From: Oscillospiraceae bacterium
GTDB taxonomy: Bacteria; Bacillota; Clostridia; Oscillospirales; CAG-272
DNA length: 32,086 bases
Assembly (NCBI GenBank): GCA_015063545.1
Contig: SVTX01000022.1
Coordinates: 1-32,086, forward strand
Direction: 5' to 3'
The notes under the pieces are model-generated. The model worked only from the letters and a program-made list of their open reading frames with translations, did no database searches and was not told where the DNA came from. The translations under genes were made by a program, and so were the position numbers. Shown here piece after piece: positions 25,292 to 32,086 of this stretch (the first letter of the stretch is position 1; the number at the start of each line of letters is the position of its first letter).

Positions 25292-25319
25292 AAAAGGGCG
25301 ACGCCTAGCGTCGCCTTTT
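25292..25319 (+). terminator. Intrinsic terminator of the feo operon
   Basis: GGCGACGC (25297-25304), loop CTA, GCGTCGCC (25308-25315), with flanking AAAA and TTTT. Strong Rho-independent form 30 bases after the last stop. Confidence 0.87.
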
Positions 25320-25335
25320 GTCGTTGAAGGTATAA

Positions 25336-25364
25336 TTGACAAATGCTTTATATTGTGATATAAT
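25336..25364 (+). promoter_or_regulatory. Sigma-A promoter of the 25396 gene
   Basis: TTGACA (25336-25341), 17-base spacer, TATAAT (25359-25364) with TGA before it (extended -10). All elements fit consensus. Confidence 0.87.
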
Positions 25365-25378
25365 TGAAATATAAAGCA
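25344..25378 (+). promoter_or_regulatory. Inverted repeat flanking the -10 box, candidate operator
   Basis: Perfect 11-base arms TGCTTTATATT (25344-25354) and AATATAAAGCA (25368-25378), separated by 13 bases that hold the -10 box. A protein bound here would block RNA polymerase. The regulator is unknown. Confidence 0.5.
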
Positions 25379-25395
25379 CTAAGGAGGTTTTAACG

Positions 25396-26112
25396 ATGAT
25401 AAGTATTAAAAAGATAGCATTGATGTGTATTTTTGTTGTTCTTTTGTTTGCGTTGATCTGTTGCGATGCAAATTCAACGGTCGAAAATAAAACTTCCGAT
25501 GGTACTGAAACACATCAGGAAATATCGAAAGATGAAAATACAGAACATGAAACATCAAAAGATACGATATTGCCTAAAGACATAACCGAGGAACAAGCAA
25601 GGGAAACTCTGCAAAAATACATGCAGTATTCAAAGATAGTTGAATTTTTTGGAGCAGATGGAGCAAGAGTACAATGTGAGGGCATTGTATATGAATGGAA
25701 TCTTTCTGACGGAAAGATACTGAATGTTACATTCGCGCGTCCTGATTGCGGTTTGGCAATAATTCCTGATGAGTATTATTTGATGAGTTATGACATAACG
25801 TACGAAGGATATGTCGCTCACGTCTATGACGGAGAGGTAAAAATAGCCGAAACACATTCGGAAGAAAAAATTGCATTGGATACTGCCGATTCAAAACTTG
25901 TAATTGAGATATTGAATTCTCTTGAGTGGACAGAAAGTCTTGTTACGGAAACAGCGTATGATTATGATATTTTTGTTGGAGAAGACAGAATGCATTACAT
26001 CTCTGACCGAAGGGGAATCAATGATGTTACAAATTATCGCAGAGCATGGTTGACCGAGGAGCAAATATCGGTGATTGAGGATATTTTAAATAGGTATTGT
26101 GACTCCAATTAA
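25396..26112 (+). CDS. Secreted or lipoprotein of unknown function
   Basis: Protein of 238 residues that I do not recognise. The N-terminus is an export signal (MISIKKIALM, hydrophobic core, then FALICCDAN). C23 after LIC could be lipidated, although the residue before it is not the usual G, A or S. A polar linker rich in S, T, E, K and D (about 25-57) follows. The globular part (58-238) begins EEQARETLQKYM and has several aromatic beta-like segments (VQCEGIVYEWNLSDGK, YDIFVGEDRMHYI), ending in a LTEEQISVIEDIL helix. AAGGAGG lies 9 bases before ATG 25396. It is monocistronic, with a strong promoter and a shared terminator, so it is probably regulated on its own. Confidence 0.85.
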   Translation: MISIKKIALMCIFVVLLFALICCDANSTVENKTSDGTETHQEISKDENTEHETSKDTILPKDITEEQARETLQKYMQYSKIVEFFGADGARVQCEGIVYEWNLSDGKILNVTFARPDCGLAIIPDEYYLMSYDITYEGYVAHVYDGEVKIAETHSEEKIALDTADSKLVIEILNSLEWTESLVTETAYDYDIFVGEDRMHYISDRRGINDVTNYRRAWLTEEQISVIEDILNRYCDSN

Positions 26113-26134
26113 AATGCAACGGTGTATAGGTGCT

Positions 26135-26181
26135 AAATAGAAAACAGCGTGTCGGCATAGCCGACACGCTGTTTTCTATTT
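26135..26181. terminator. Bidirectional terminator between the 25396 gene and lysC
   Basis: A perfect 22-base stem (26135-26156 with 26160-26181, loop ATA) with A/T tails on both sides. It serves convergent genes, and its right arm reaches into the lysC stop codon (26180-26182). Confidence 0.9.
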
Positions 26182-27505
26182 AATCATTCACAAATTCATC
26201 GTAAATAGCGTTTATAGCCTTTTCAAAGTCGTGTTCGTCAATTCCAACGATGATGTTAAGCTCACAAGAGCCCTGGTCGATCATACGGATGTTGATGTCC
26301 GCGCCGGAAATGGCGTTGAATACACGAGCTGCAGTGCCCTTTGCCTTGACCATTCCGCGTCCAACGATTGCAAGGAGAGCTACGCCGTCCTCAACGGTGA
26401 TGCTGTCGGGGGCGGTTCTTCTCTGAACTGCCTGGAGAACTCTCTCGCGGTTTTCGTCAAGCGCCGCCGTGGGAAGCACAACGCTCATGGTGTCGATTCC
26501 GGAGGGAAGATGTTCGAAGGAAAGACCGAAATCCTCAAAGGATTCGAGAATTTTACGGCCAAAGCCTATTTCGGCATTCATCATATCCTTTTCAACAGTC
26601 ACAACAGAGAATCCCTTCTTGCCCGCAATACCTGTGATTACGTGCTCGGAATCATAGCTGCTTGCTTGAGAAACAATCATTGTTCCCGCATCTTCGGGAC
26701 GGTTGGTGTTTCTGATGTTTATCGGAATGCCCGCATTTCTTACAGGGAATATAGCATCCTCGTGAAGAACTGTCGCGCCCATGTAGGAAAGCTCACGGAG
26801 CTCGCGGTATGTGATAGTCTCAATAGCGCGGGGGTTATTTATAATTCTGGGGTCTGCCATCATAAAGCCCGAAACGTCTGTCCAGTTTTCATAAAGGTCG
26901 GCGCAGCAAGCGCGCGCAACGATAGAACCGGTAATGTCAGAGCCGCCTCTGGAGAATGTTTTAACAGTACCGTTAGGCATTCCGCCGTAGAATCCGGGTA
27001 TTACCGCATACTTGTGAGCCTTAAGCTCTTCGGAAAGCACCTGATTTGTCTTTTCCTCGTCAAAGCTTCCGTTGTCGCGGAAAAAGATAACGTTCTCCGC
27101 ATCTATGAAATAGAATCCAAGGTATTTTGCGAGAATAAGTCCGTTGAGATATTCTCCGCGGCTTGCAACGTAGTCGCGTCCTGCGCTGTGGAGCATAGCG
27201 TTCTTTACGTATTCAAGCTCACCGGAAATGTCAAAATCAAGACCGAGGTCCGAGATTATACCCTTATATCTGTCGCAGATAGCTGTATACTGAGCGTCGA
27301 TCTCTTCTTTGGTCGCTCTGCCGCGGATAAGCTCGTAGCACTTGTAGAGCATGTCCGTAACTTTTATATCCTCCTTGAATCTCTTGCCGGGCGCAGAGGG
27401 AACTACGTAACGGCGGGAGGGATCAGCTTTTATTATGCTTGCGACTTGACGGAAATGCTCCGCGTCAGCAAGTGAGGAGCCTCCGAACTTTACTACTTTA
27501 ACCAT
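26180..27505 (-). CDS. lysC: Aspartate kinase, monofunctional
   Basis: Phosphorylates aspartate, the first step to lysine, threonine, methionine and diaminopimelate. It has 441 residues. The catalytic domain has VKFGGSSLADA at the N-terminus, FSRGGSDITGSIVA, and DPRIINNPRAIETITYRE with ELSYMGATVLHEDA. Two C-terminal ACT domains follow (about 300-441, for example SVVTVEKDMMNAEIGFG and AISGADINIRMIDQGSCELNIIVG as separate blocks), so allosteric control is expected. There is no homoserine dehydrogenase part. Its message leader is only about 35 bases, which leaves no room for a lysine riboswitch or T-box. The start ATG 27505 has AAGGAC upstream. It is monocistronic. Confidence 0.95.
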   Translation of the reverse strand: MVKVVKFGGSSLADAEHFRQVASIIKADPSRRYVVPSAPGKRFKEDIKVTDMLYKCYELIRGRATKEEIDAQYTAICDRYKGIISDLGLDFDISGELEYVKNAMLHSAGRDYVASRGEYLNGLILAKYLGFYFIDAENVIFFRDNGSFDEEKTNQVLSEELKAHKYAVIPGFYGGMPNGTVKTFSRGGSDITGSIVARACCADLYENWTDVSGFMMADPRIINNPRAIETITYRELRELSYMGATVLHEDAIFPVRNAGIPINIRNTNRPEDAGTMIVSQASSYDSEHVITGIAGKKGFSVVTVEKDMMNAEIGFGRKILESFEDFGLSFEHLPSGIDTMSVVLPTAALDENRERVLQAVQRRTAPDSITVEDGVALLAIVGRGMVKAKGTAARVFNAISGADINIRMIDQGSCELNIIVGIDEHDFEKAINAIYDEFVND

Positions 27506-27547
27506 AAATTTTGTCCTTTCGGAATTAAATTCTTAAAATATAGTATT

Positions 27548-27576
27548 ATTATATGAAATATAAGCGGTTTTGTCAA
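27548..27576 (-). promoter_or_regulatory. Sigma-A promoter of lysC
   Basis: On the - strand, perfect TTGACA (27576-27571), 17-base spacer, TATAAT (27553-27548). Divergent from the greA-like promoter 41 bases away. Confidence 0.87.
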
Positions 27577-27592
27577 TACCTAAGGCAAAAAA

Positions 27593-27608
27593 ATTTAGCA
27601 AGCTAAAT
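27593..27608. promoter_or_regulatory. Palindrome between divergent lysC and greA promoters
   Basis: ATTTAGCaaGCTAAAT is a perfect 16-base palindrome. It lies 16 bases beyond the lysC -35 and 9 bases before the greA -35, a position suited to a regulator of one or both genes. Too AT-rich to be compelling. Confidence 0.4.
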
Positions 27609-27617
27609 CGTTTTGAG

Positions 27618-27646
27618 TTGACAAACACAAAAAAATAGGATATAAT
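27618..27646 (+). promoter_or_regulatory. Sigma-A promoter of the greA-like gene
   Basis: Perfect TTGACA (27618-27623), 17-base spacer, TATAAT (27641-27646). Confidence 0.87.
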
Positions 27647-27678
27647 TTACGTATATAAATTTGATTTGGGAGATAATT

Positions 27679-28182
27679 ATGCACGACGAGCTTACAAAAG
27701 TTGATATAAAGAAAATGCAAGAAGAAATAGACTACCGCGAGGGTGTTTTGCGCCCTAAGCTACTCGCTGAGGTGCAGAGAACGCGTGAATTCGGAGACCT
27801 TTCCGAGAATGCGGAATACAAAGAAGCAAAAAGAGAAAAGAATCACAACGAAAGCCGAATCCGCTATCTTAAGAATATGATACTCACCGCAAAGGTCATA
27901 AAGGTTGAGAATAAAAGTGATGCGGTTTGCCTTTTTGATACGGTGGATATTTATATTGAGGAGGACGATGAGACGGTTTCACGAAAGTTGGTGACAACTC
28001 TCCGTCAGGACGCACTCAAGGGGCTGCTCAGTAAGGAATCACCTCTTGGTAAGGCTCTGCTTGGCAAAAAGGTCGGAGATAGAATTTGCGTTAAGGTCAA
28101 CGACAGCTACAGTTATTATGTAGTTATAAAGAATATAACCAAAGGCTCGGATGACGAGAACATACCGATAAGTTCATATTGA
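27679..28182 (+). CDS. greA: Transcription elongation factor of the GreA/GreB family
   Basis: Cleavage factor that rescues backtracked RNA polymerase. It has 167 residues. The N-terminal coiled coil carries the acidic tip GDLSENAEYKEAKREK, with the D and E needed to position Mg in the polymerase. The C-terminal half is the FKBP-like domain (SPLGKALLGKKVGDRICVKV) with a tail GSDDENIPISSY, slightly longer than classic 158-residue GreA. The frame is open from 27661, but ATG 27679 follows GGGAGA and gives a sensible N-terminus. This could be a second GreA-like paralogue rather than the main one. Confidence 0.88.
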   Translation: MHDELTKVDIKKMQEEIDYREGVLRPKLLAEVQRTREFGDLSENAEYKEAKREKNHNESRIRYLKNMILTAKVIKVENKSDAVCLFDTVDIYIEEDDETVSRKLVTTLRQDALKGLLSKESPLGKALLGKKVGDRICVKVNDSYSYYVVIKNITKGSDDENIPISSY

Positions 28183-28225
28183 TACTTTTTAACTATTCTA
28201 CAAAGATGTTTGAGGAGGGAAAATA

Positions 28226-28813
28226 ATGAAAAAGACGATAGTTGCGTTAATTATTTTATTGGTTGCGATGACGCTTTGTTCCTGTGGTCATGAGTTAATA
28301 GAAATTCACGGATTTGATGAGTACTTCCAGGAAGGCAAGGGATTCAGAACTAGTTCGACGGTGGAAATAGATCATTTTTTTGATAAAAAAGATACATCTT
28401 TTGTAGATAATTTTGAATGTATTGAGAGAGATTTTCATTACGTTGAGGAGGGGACATTTAATAACAGATATGAAAAGGTAATTCTTTATTTCAAATATAA
28501 CGACGATGAGTATGAGGGTGCCAAGGCCTATTGCCGAGAAATTTTGGAATACTTAGGCGATGAGGCGGTAGAGCAATATGGTAACTACGAGTTTTTTGAT
28601 TATTACGGAAATCGTCCAAAAGACGAGCATTATCATAACGACAATTTTCCCGGAGCATTTAAAAGAGTAGCATTTAATGACAGCAATAACTCTATTGTAT
28701 TTTTAGGAATATATACAACCGGTCAAAAAACTGAAGAAATGGCAGAGGATGTAAAGGATTGGGGAGTGTTTTTGAAAAAATACTTCGGTGAATATTATTC
28801 TTTTGATCAATAA
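28226..28813 (+). CDS. Lipoprotein of unknown function
   Basis: Protein of 195 residues, not recognised. A short lipoprotein signal (MKKTIVALIILLVAM) ends in the lipobox LCSC with C20 as the lipidated cysteine. The mature part is acidic and aromatic-rich, with GFDEYFQEGKGF near the N-terminus and YEGAKAYCREILEYLGDEAV in the middle, without repeats or helices that would anchor it. GAGGAGGG lies 7 bases before ATG 28226. No promoter is evident in the 43 bases after greA, so it is probably cotranscribed with greA and ends at the shared terminator. Confidence 0.85.
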   Translation: MKKTIVALIILLVAMTLCSCGHELIEIHGFDEYFQEGKGFRTSSTVEIDHFFDKKDTSFVDNFECIERDFHYVEEGTFNNRYEKVILYFKYNDDEYEGAKAYCREILEYLGDEAVEQYGNYEFFDYYGNRPKDEHYHNDNFPGAFKRVAFNDSNNSIVFLGIYTTGQKTEEMAEDVKDWGVFLKKYFGEYYSFDQ

Positions 28814-28846
28814 CGTAAATACATATTAGATGAATTAATGCTAAAA

Positions 28847-28880
28847 CAAGGCGACACATTCGTGTCGCCTTGCTTTTTTG
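28847..28880. terminator. Bidirectional terminator between the lipoprotein gene and gltS
   Basis: CAAGGCGACAC (28847-28857), loop ATTC, GTGTCGCCTTG (28862-28872), then CTTTTTTG on the + strand and TTTTAG on the - strand. It separates the convergent genes. Confidence 0.85.
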
Positions 28881-30284
28881 TTATTCTTCTTTATCTTTTT
28901 TATTCTTTTTTTGCCTTTTGAATATCTTGCTTCTGAACAGTATTATATTCATTGCGGCAAAGAATACCACGAAGATTATAAGTGTCAGATATGGATGATC
29001 CGGCGCAAGAGTAGCCAAGAACATCATGGGAAAACCGAAAGCGATGGCGGGGAAATTCTGATATACCAGGTTGTCTGAGGCGGGAGTGCGGAAGTCTTTG
29101 TCAATCTCGCGCAAAAGAATGATTCCCGTGCTGGCAGTACCTGTAAGCATTCCGTACATCGTCAAGAACTGTTCTTCCATATAGTCGGGGAAGAGAATCT
29201 TGGCAACTATGCGGTTGTATACGTAAGTGATAACTGCGCCAGCTATTCCAAGTATAAGCACTATGCCCCAATAATCCTTTAATTCATCCAAGCGTATTGC
29301 GGCAACACCCGCAACCACCATGATATCAAAGAAGAAGTTGCTTGCGCGTGTCATAAGGAAATTGTTTGTGTATTTCTTTTTGACAATACGCTTTTTTCTG
29401 AGAAAGTTAAGAATGGTTTTTATAATTGTCGCGGTGAGTACTCCCAAAAGGAAGTTAAATCCGTAGATTACGGATTTCATTCCTGGAAGGAGCTTGCCAA
29501 GACCGAACATCAAAAAGTACGCTGAGATATAAGCTACCACTATAAGAGCTATCTGTATTGTAAATTTGTCGATGCTTTCCTGCATGGGAATTTCGTTACA
29601 TGATTCAACTCTGTCGCTGTGCAGGCTACCATCGGAACGGCTGGAGAGCTTGAGTTTTCCACGCTTTTTCATGACGTTCAGATGTATGACGCCGCCAATG
29701 CTCGCAGAGATGAATCCCAAAGCCGCGATAGTAAGGCCGAAAAGCTTTCCGTCTTTAAATCCGTTTTGAGTTTGATAGATAGTGCCGTAGTTAAGCGCCT
29801 GTCCTGTTCCTTGACCGTACCCGAAGGGAAGAAGCGTTCCCGCTGCACTGAAGAAATCCTTCATTATCAGCGCGGCAACAATAGTGATTCCCAAGCCGAA
29901 TATGCCTTGTATGAGGTATGTCGATACAGTGGTGACACCTGTATTAAAAATTTCGGACGTGCGCTGTTTTGTAAGCTTTCCACCGTTAGTTTTAAAGGAT
30001 GATGCAATAAATCCCAGCGCTAAAGCGTGGTATGTAATTATTTCAAGGCTTGTCGTTCCGTTTGCGCCGAAGATGGGGGCATCAAACATGACTTCTTTCG
30101 TAATTAATTTGTATATAAGAGCCACTATAACGAGTATAGCACCGCCAAGTACGGATGTAGGTATAAGTGAGTTTTTGAGCAACGGTATGCTTTTTTTGAG
30201 TATGTTTCCGACGAGTAAGCTTCCGAGCAATGTAGCAAAAACCATCATCCAGCCCCATACACTAGAGTCCCAAAAATTTTCCAT
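28881..30284 (-). CDS. gltS: Sodium/glutamate symporter GltS
   Basis: Inner-membrane carrier that takes up glutamate with sodium. It has 467 residues, somewhat longer than E. coli GltS (401). Features: hydrophobic helices throughout, HALALGFIASSFK, LPFGYGQGTGQALNYG (the GltS re-entrant-loop pattern), and the second half repeat with TASTGIILLREID and NFPAIAFGFPMMF. The central cytoplasmic loop (MKKRGKLKLSSRSDGSLHSD, about 205-225) and a charged C-terminus (RQKKNKKDKEE) are also visible. ATG 30284 has AAGGAGAT upstream inside the previous gene and overlaps its end by 23 bases, so it is second in an operon with the acyltransferase. Confidence 0.94.
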   Translation of the reverse strand: MENFWDSSVWGWMMVFATLLGSLLVGNILKKSIPLLKNSLIPTSVLGGAILVIVALIYKLITKEVMFDAPIFGANGTTSLEIITYHALALGFIASSFKTNGGKLTKQRTSEIFNTGVTTVSTYLIQGIFGLGITIVAALIMKDFFSAAGTLLPFGYGQGTGQALNYGTIYQTQNGFKDGKLFGLTIAALGFISASIGGVIHLNVMKKRGKLKLSSRSDGSLHSDRVESCNEIPMQESIDKFTIQIALIVVAYISAYFLMFGLGKLLPGMKSVIYGFNFLLGVLTATIIKTILNFLRKKRIVKKKYTNNFLMTRASNFFFDIMVVAGVAAIRLDELKDYWGIVLILGIAGAVITYVYNRIVAKILFPDYMEEQFLTMYGMLTGTASTGIILLREIDKDFRTPASDNLVYQNFPAIAFGFPMMFLATLAPDHPYLTLIIFVVFFAAMNIILFRSKIFKRQKKNKKDKEE

Positions 30285-31479
30285 CCTGATCTCCTTTTAC
30301 GATATTTCGGTATCTGTTGTAAAAATGCACGTATTTAAGCGCATTGAAACGACAGCTTCCTTTTATTTGATATATATGTCCGTCGTAATATATATCAAGC
30401 TTATTTTTTCCAAGTACTGTTACAGCGAATGTATCGTCAAACCCAAAAGTAAATTCCGCTTTGTCTGCTTTAACTAAAATGCGGTTTCCAAACAATGAAA
30501 TACTTGCGTTTTTGCAAATAAGCTCCTTGTTTTTATACGGAATGACCTCGGATATCTTGACGTTTTCAACGTATACAGGGGTGTCGGAAAAAGCTGTAAT
30601 GTCAGTACTGCTGATAAAATCTTTTTGGTAATCATACCAGTCGGCAACGAAAGAGAACTTACATTCGTGATCTATGCCGACAAGTTCTTTTTTGTTGGTG
30701 TAGAGTACCTTTTTGTGACATTTTGTACATTCAAGCGTGTCGTTGTGGCTTTCAAATGAGGAAAAGCCGCAATCGGGACAAATGTAAATAGCCCTTTCCA
30801 AATATTCGGCGCGCTTTTTATGCTTGAAACTTGCATCTGCAACAGCTTCGTTTACGTATAACTCCGATTTGATAGCTTCAAATAATTCCTCATCCGACAT
30901 ATCAGCATATTCCGCGGGTGAGATAACACGCGACACATAGGCGGTCATTTTGCCTTTTCTGACTACGTCGCTCCATCTGGGATGTACACCGTATCCGCCC
31001 TCTATTCTGAAAAGCGCAATAGGCATACCGAGCTTACGGGCAAGAGGCACGATTGAAGGACTCATATATTCCGTCCTTCCGCTATATGTGCGATTTCCTT
31101 CGGGTGCTATGGCGATAGTGCCGCCCTCCTTGGATACGCGTATGCAATTGAGAATTGCCTTAATATCCGTCGTTTGTTTTTTTATCGGAATGGGAGCAAC
31201 GAGATATCTTATCAGCGACGATATCCAGCCGTTAGAGAATATATCCTCGGAGGCAAGATAATAGATCGGGCCTTTGAATGCCATGCCTATGAAGAATTGA
31301 TCAAACGCGGTCTGGTGGTTCATTAGTACAAGATAAGGCGTTTTTTTCTCTTGTTCCTTAAATTTTCTTACTTTTATGGAGTATTTGACACGGGAGTACG
31401 TACCGAGTGAAAAGCGCAATATTTCTGTAACTACCTTGTGCCTGAACCTTGTCCATTTCTTTTTCTTATTTTTAGCCAT
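30262..31479 (-). CDS. PlsC-type acyltransferase with C-terminal zinc ribbon
   Basis: Acyltransferase family (1-acylglycerol-3-phosphate acyltransferase), expected to act at the membrane in phospholipid synthesis. It has 405 residues, against about 240 for plain PlsC. Catalytic motif I is NHQTAFD (H55, D60), and motif III is APEGNRTYSG (P126-E127-G128). After about residue 225 come a zinc ribbon (CPDC at 234-237, CTKC at 251-254) and a C-terminal all-beta-looking region (about 265-405, including ISLFGNRILVKADKAEFTFG), possibly a small binding domain. The frame runs from ATG 31527, but that codon sits at the expected transcript start without a ribosome site, while ATG 31479 has AGGAGA upstream. 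It overlaps gltS by 23 bases. Whether it is true PlsC or a variant with another acceptor is unknown. Confidence 0.88.
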   Translation of the reverse strand: MAKNKKKKWTRFRHKVVTEILRFSLGTYSRVKYSIKVRKFKEQEKKTPYLVLMNHQTAFDQFFIGMAFKGPIYYLASEDIFSNGWISSLIRYLVAPIPIKKQTTDIKAILNCIRVSKEGGTIAIAPEGNRTYSGRTEYMSPSIVPLARKLGMPIALFRIEGGYGVHPRWSDVVRKGKMTAYVSRVISPAEYADMSDEELFEAIKSELYVNEAVADASFKHKKRAEYLERAIYICPDCGFSSFESHNDTLECTKCHKKVLYTNKKELVGIDHECKFSFVADWYDYQKDFISSTDITAFSDTPVYVENVKISEVIPYKNKELICKNASISLFGNRILVKADKAEFTFGFDDTFAVTVLGKNKLDIYYDGHIYQIKGSCRFNALKYVHFYNRYRNIVKGDQDGKFLGL

Positions 31480-31536
31480 GGTCTCTCCTGATTTGTTAGA
31501 GTGGCGAAAGTCGTTTTTTGACGACATTACAGGCTA

Positions 31537-31565
31537 ATTATAGCACACATAAGAGCGTTTGTCAA
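31537..31565 (-). promoter_or_regulatory. Sigma-A promoter of the plsC-gltS operon
   Basis: On the - strand, perfect TTGACA (31565-31560), 17-base spacer, TATAAT (31542-31537), with TGC before the -10. Confidence 0.87.
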
Positions 31566-31620
31566 TTGAATATTAAATTTATGTACATAATGTTCATTTT
31601 TTGCCAACGGCAATAGATAT

Positions 31621-31646
31621 AAAAAAATCCGATGCAAAGCATCGGA
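31621..31646 (-). terminator. Intrinsic terminator of the right-edge gene
   Basis: Eight-base stem TCCGATGC (31628-31635), loop AAA, GCATCGGA (31639-31646), followed on the - strand by seven T (complement of 31621-31627). It ends the transcript of the gene at 31767, 121 bases after its stop. Confidence 0.72.
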
Positions 31647-31686
31647 ATTTTTGTGAGTAATCTAAAATTTTAATACTATTTTCGTG

Positions 31687-31740
31687 TGGGTGCAAAATTT
31701 AAGAATTATGGGTGCATTTACCTATAAGGATTTGCACCTA
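31687..31740. repeat. Short direct and inverted repeats downstream of the right-edge gene
   Basis: GGGTGCA occurs twice in direct order (31688-31694 and 31710-31716) and once inverted as TTTGCACCTA (31731-31740). Otherwise the 287 bases between the acyltransferase and the right-edge gene hold only the plsC promoter and a terminator. Significance unknown. Confidence 0.35.
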
Positions 31741-31766
31741 TTTTAATTTGATAAATTGGAATTTGA

Positions 31767-32081
31767 TCAATTCTTTTTGTATTCAAACAAGCGATACAGC
31801 TTTTTCGAGAAACCGCCTGCATAGAGCTTGGCAAAAATAAACCTTTCAAATCCTTTTAATTCGTCTATGTATTTCTGTGGTATCATTGTGTGTTCTTTTG
31901 CGAAAGCAAGCTTCTCGCTTTGATAAGATTGTGGGTTGTCTATACCGTAAACCTCGGTTACGCCTACGTCATTTATTGGGTTTCTTCGCTTTGACATTTT
32001 AGCGGCAAAAGAGGTATAGGCATCCACTAAAAGCATAATGCTTTCAAAATGAGTGCAAAGGCTATCTGTTAAAGTTCGCAT
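31767..32081 (-). CDS. C-terminal part of a probable SAM-dependent methyltransferase; 5' end may lie beyond the window
   Basis: 104 codons from ATG 32081 to the stop, with the frame still open at the window edge (GAA before the ATG), so this is most likely the end of a longer gene. The stretch KMSKRRNPINDVGVTEVYG, followed by SEKLAFAKEHTMIPQKYIDE and GFERFIFAKLYAGGFSKKL, reminds me of the C-terminal half of leucine-carboxyl-methyltransferase-like (class I SAM) proteins in Firmicutes. The SAM-binding motif would be upstream and is not visible. The function is a weak inference; the coding status is firm from the length and the downstream terminator. Confidence 0.6.
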   Translation of the reverse strand: MRTLTDSLCTHFESIMLLVDAYTSFAAKMSKRRNPINDVGVTEVYGIDNPQSYQSEKLAFAKEHTMIPQKYIDELKGFERFIFAKLYAGGFSKKLYRLFEYKKN

Positions 32082-32086
32082 TTCAT

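Noticed and set aside
26231..27475. A 414-codon open frame on the + strand opposite lysC
   Set aside because: It lies entirely within the clear aspartate kinase gene on the other strand, has no ribosome site or family resemblance, and is explained by codon bias of lysC.
27506..27547. A lysine riboswitch or T-box before lysC
   Set aside because: Only about 35 bases lie between the expected transcript start and the ribosome site, too short for either.
31480..31527. The earlier start (ATG 31527) for the acyltransferase
   Set aside because: It lies at the predicted transcription start and has no ribosome site, while ATG 31479 has a clear one.

Overview
The window reads as a chromosomal segment of an anaerobic, low-to-moderate GC Firmicute, most likely a gut-type Clostridia (Oscillospiraceae or Lachnospiraceae relative). 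The grounds are rubrerythrin, FeoA-FeoB with a FeoB-associated Cys-rich membrane peptide, SDR-type mannonate oxidoreductase, AsnA, GltS, strong GGAGG-type ribosome sites and several near-perfect sigma-A promoters (TTGACA-17-TATAAT). Taxonomy is inference; no rRNA or marker gene is present. No tRNA, rRNA, CRISPR, IS element or phage gene was seen.

Layout. (1) Bases 2-8956, + strand: a hexuronide catabolic cluster. It holds the end of a GH2 glycosidase, then tightly packed uxaC, uxuA, uxuB, eda and kdgK, then a second unit with its own promoter. That unit encodes a 1000-residue fusion of a complete 12-helix MFS transporter to a complete GH2 glycosidase. Together the genes would import and hydrolyse a glycoside and run glucuronate to fructuronate, mannonate, KDG, KDPG, pyruvate and glyceraldehyde-3-phosphate. 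(2) 8943-10420, + strand: rubrerythrin, a 3' remnant of an alpha/beta hydrolase, and a zinc-ribbon membrane protein with QPQYQA repeats. (3) 10460-18944, - strand: asnA, then an oligopeptide ABC operon (oppA-oppB-oppC-oppD-oppF) ending in a DUF3899-type membrane protein. (4) About 18843-22201, + strand: a degenerate double ABC ATPase of the sugar-importer type, followed by two RbsC-like permeases with no binding protein. (5) 22230-25319, + strand: feoA, feoB and the Cys-rich partner, with two DtxR/MntR-like operator palindromes. (6) 25336-28880: two small secreted or lipoprotein genes, lysC on the - strand, and a divergent greA-like gene. (7) 28881-32081, - strand: a zinc-ribbon PlsC acyltransferase overlapping gltS, and the end of a probable methyltransferase cut by the right edge.

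The most unusual items are the MFS-GH2 fusion, in which the enzyme should sit on the cytoplasmic face of its presumed transporter, and the ABC system whose ATPase has kept a long open frame while losing the Walker and switch residues in both halves. Secondary oddities are the 217-residue outer insert in OppC, the insert between Walker A and Q-loop in OppF, the zinc ribbon and C-terminal domain on PlsC, and several palindromes at promoters that look like operators.
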